From Planctomycetota bacterium (GTDB taxonomy: Bacteria > Planctomycetota > UBA1135 > UBA2386), in assembly GCA_020638655.1 (NCBI GenBank), contig JACKIC010000009.1:124001-188000 (forward strand): 64,000 nucleotides of DNA. Reading direction: 5' to 3'. Made by a program: the position numbers and the translations under genes. Of the stretch, positions 62,744 to 64,000 are shown piece by piece. Numbering within the stretch: the first letter of the stretch is position 1; the number at the start of each line of letters is the position of its first letter. The notes beneath the pieces were generated by a model. That model was not told the origin of the DNA. It was given only the letters and a program-made list of their open reading frames with translations, and did no database searches.

Positions 62744-64000
62744 ATGGCCACGACGCGCACCACGACCGTGGACGGCAACGAAGCCGCCGCCGCGGTCGCC
62801 TACCGGCTCAGCGAGATCGCTGCGATCTACCCGATCACCCCGTCCTCGGCGATGGGCGAACTCGCCGACGAGTGGGCGGCGAAGAATCGCCCCAACTTGT
62901 TCGGCAGCGTGCCGAGGATCGTCGAGATGCAGAGCGAAGGCGGCGCTGCGGGCGCCGTGCACGGCGCCGTGCAGGCCGGCTCGCTGGCGGTGACCTTCAC
63001 CGCCTCGCAGGGCCTCCTGCTGATGATCCCGACGATGTACAAGCTCGCCGGCGAGCTGACGCCGTTCGTGATGCACGTCGCGGCGCGCACCGTGGCGTCG
63101 CACGCGCTGTCGATCTTCGGCGACCACAGCGACGTGATGGCCTGCCGGCAGACGGGGTTCGCGATGTTGTGCGCGGCCAACGTGCAGGAGGCGCAGGACT
63201 TCGCCGCGATCGCGCATCTGGCGACGCTGCGTTGCCGGGTGCCGTTCGTGCACTTCTTCGACGGCTTCCGCACCTCGCACGAGGTCGCCAAGATCACCGT
63301 GCTCGAGGACGACGACCTGCGCGCGCTGGTCGACCCCGAGGCGATCGCCGCGCACCGCCGCCGCGCGCTGACGCCCGACCGGCCGGTGCTGCGCGGCTCG
63401 GCGCAGAACCCCGACGTGTTCTTCCAGGCGCGCGAGGCGTGCCAGCCGTTCCACGACGCCTGCCCCGAGGTCGTGGCCAGCACGATGCGGGCGTTCGGCG
63501 AGCGCACCGGTCGCAGCTACGCGCCGTTCTCCTACCACGGCCACGAGCGGGCCGAGCGCGTCGTCGTGGTGATGGGCTCGGCGGCCGAGACGGTGCGCAG
63601 CGCCGTCGACCACCTGGTCGCCCACGGTGAGAAGGTCGGCATGCTGCAGGTGCGCCTCTACCGCCCGTTCGCGCAGCAACTGCTCGTGCAGGCCCTGCCG
63701 GCCTGCGTGCGGCACATCGCCGTGCTCGATCGCACCAAGGAACCGGGCGCCCCCGCCGAGCCGCTGTGCCTGGACGTGATCGCGGCGGTGACCGCCGCGG
63801 GCCGCGACGGCGGTGCGCCGTGGGCGGCGGCGCCGCAGGTCGTCGGCGGGCGCTACGGCCTCTCGGGCAAGGAGTTCACCCCGGCGATGGCGCTGGCGGT
63901 GTTCACCATGCTGCAGCAGCAGCCGCGGCACGGGTTCACGGTCGGCATCGTCGACGACGTGTCGCACTCGTCGCTGGCCTGGGACCAGGACCTCGAGCTG
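62744..64000 (+). CDS. nifJ: Pyruvate:ferredoxin (flavodoxin) oxidoreductase, N-terminal part (3' end outside window)
   Basis: The first 419 residues of a NifJ-type enzyme; the frame stays open to the window edge, so the gene runs on. The N-terminus reads TTVDGNEAAAAVAYRLSEIA, then YPITPSSAMGELADEW, which is the thiamine-pyrophosphate/pyruvate-binding start of domain I. EMQSEGGAAGAVHGAVQAG, FTASQGLLLMIPTMYK and FGDHSDVMACRQTGFAML follow, all typical. The enzyme oxidises pyruvate to acetyl-CoA and CO2 and passes electrons to ferredoxin or flavodoxin in anaerobic or low-oxygen metabolism. GGAAGG lies about six bases before ATG 62744. A TAGCTT box at 62690-62695 would give a 40-base leader. Confidence 0.94.
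   Translation, partial: MATTRTTTVDGNEAAAAVAYRLSEIAAIYPITPSSAMGELADEWAAKNRPNLFGSVPRIVEMQSEGGAAGAVHGAVQAGSLAVTFTASQGLLLMIPTMYKLAGELTPFVMHVAARTVASHALSIFGDHSDVMACRQTGFAMLCAANVQEAQDFAAIAHLATLRCRVPFVHFFDGFRTSHEVAKITVLEDDDLRALVDPEAIAAHRRRALTPDRPVLRGSAQNPDVFFQAREACQPFHDACPEVVASTMRAFGERTGRSYAPFSYHGHERAERVVVVMGSAAETVRSAVDHLVAHGEKVGMLQVRLYRPFAQQLLVQALPACVRHIAVLDRTKEPGAPAEPLCLDVIAAVTAAGRDGGAPWAAAPQVVGGRYGLSGKEFTPAMALAVFTMLQQQPRHGFTVGIVDDVSHSSLAWDQDLEL

Noticed and set aside
62703..62993. Short plus-strand frame that starts seven bases after a TAGCTT box
   Set aside because: It has no recognisable product and overlaps nifJ out of frame. The nifJ start at 62744 has its own ribosome-binding site, so the first ATG is probably only within the leader.

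Overview
The window is very GC-rich, gene-dense bacterial chromosome, most likely from a planctomycete-like lineage. The signs are two pairs of ECF sigma factor with large Ser/Thr kinase, and kelch and other secreted proteins that share an unusual C-terminal module around a G-x-PGC motif. FG-GAP proteins, a DUF4956/polyphosphate-polymerase operon and ADP-heptose enzymes (implying an outer membrane) fit the same picture. No rRNA, tRNA or CRISPR was seen. The lineage is inference from gene content.

Layout. 1-1.6 kb: 3' end of an RND efflux pump. 1.55-2.79 kb: a 1.24-kb insertion sequence with good terminal inverted repeats. 2.8-7.8 kb: a two-domain glycosyltransferase, a coupled alpha/beta-hydrolase/methyltransferase pair and an SGNH-like protein. 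8.1-11.4 kb: a free-standing NRPS-like A-PCP-TE protein whose thioesterase nucleophile is Cys, facing a methyltransferase. 11.5-15.5 kb: a tightly coupled operon of a DUF4956 membrane protein, a VTC-type polyphosphate polymerase and an exported, EF-hand-bearing dikinase resembling glucan water dikinase. 15.6-16.8 kb: TetR regulator with a visible operator, plus a lipoprotein. 16.8-22.9 kb: an NTPase-pentapeptide protein, secreted proteins, a Thr-dependent asparaginase and a frameshifted surface protein. 22.9-30.3 kb: ECF sigma factor, FG-GAP receptor-like kinase and two coupled kelch proteins. 30.3-37.6 kb: a large surface-glycan locus on the minus strand (six GT2, one GT4, one PIG-L deacetylase), split by a strong terminator and a possible structured RNA. 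37.7-42.6 kb: lipoprotein and HAD phosphatase sharing a symmetric promoter, a secreted protein, HD-GYP phosphodiesterase, a frameshifted nucleotidyltransferase with its small partner, and an RfaE2-like cytidylyltransferase. 42.7-50 kb: M24 peptidase, membrane glycosyltransferase-like protein, FG-GAP lipoprotein and fatty-acid desaturase. 50.2-57.2 kb: divergent ECF/kinase pair whose start codons overlap, bifunctional HldE with a deoxyhypusine-synthase-like partner, and a secreted protein. 57.4-64 kb: CDP-alcohol phosphatidyltransferase, membrane-TPR protein, DUF4287/DUF5655 protein, a cyclic-nucleotide-domain/aspartase fusion, and the start of pyruvate:ferredoxin oxidoreductase.

Two threads run through the window. 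First, many genes are joined by 1-8 bp stop/start overlaps, which defines operons and start codons well. Second, many operon-leading genes carry a TAnnnT box only 6-10 bases before the start codon, suggesting frequent leaderless transcription. The most promising unusual systems are the DUF4956/VTC/secreted-dikinase operon, the cyclic-nucleotide-domain aspartase, the A-PCP-TE(Cys) enzyme and the shared secreted C-terminal module.
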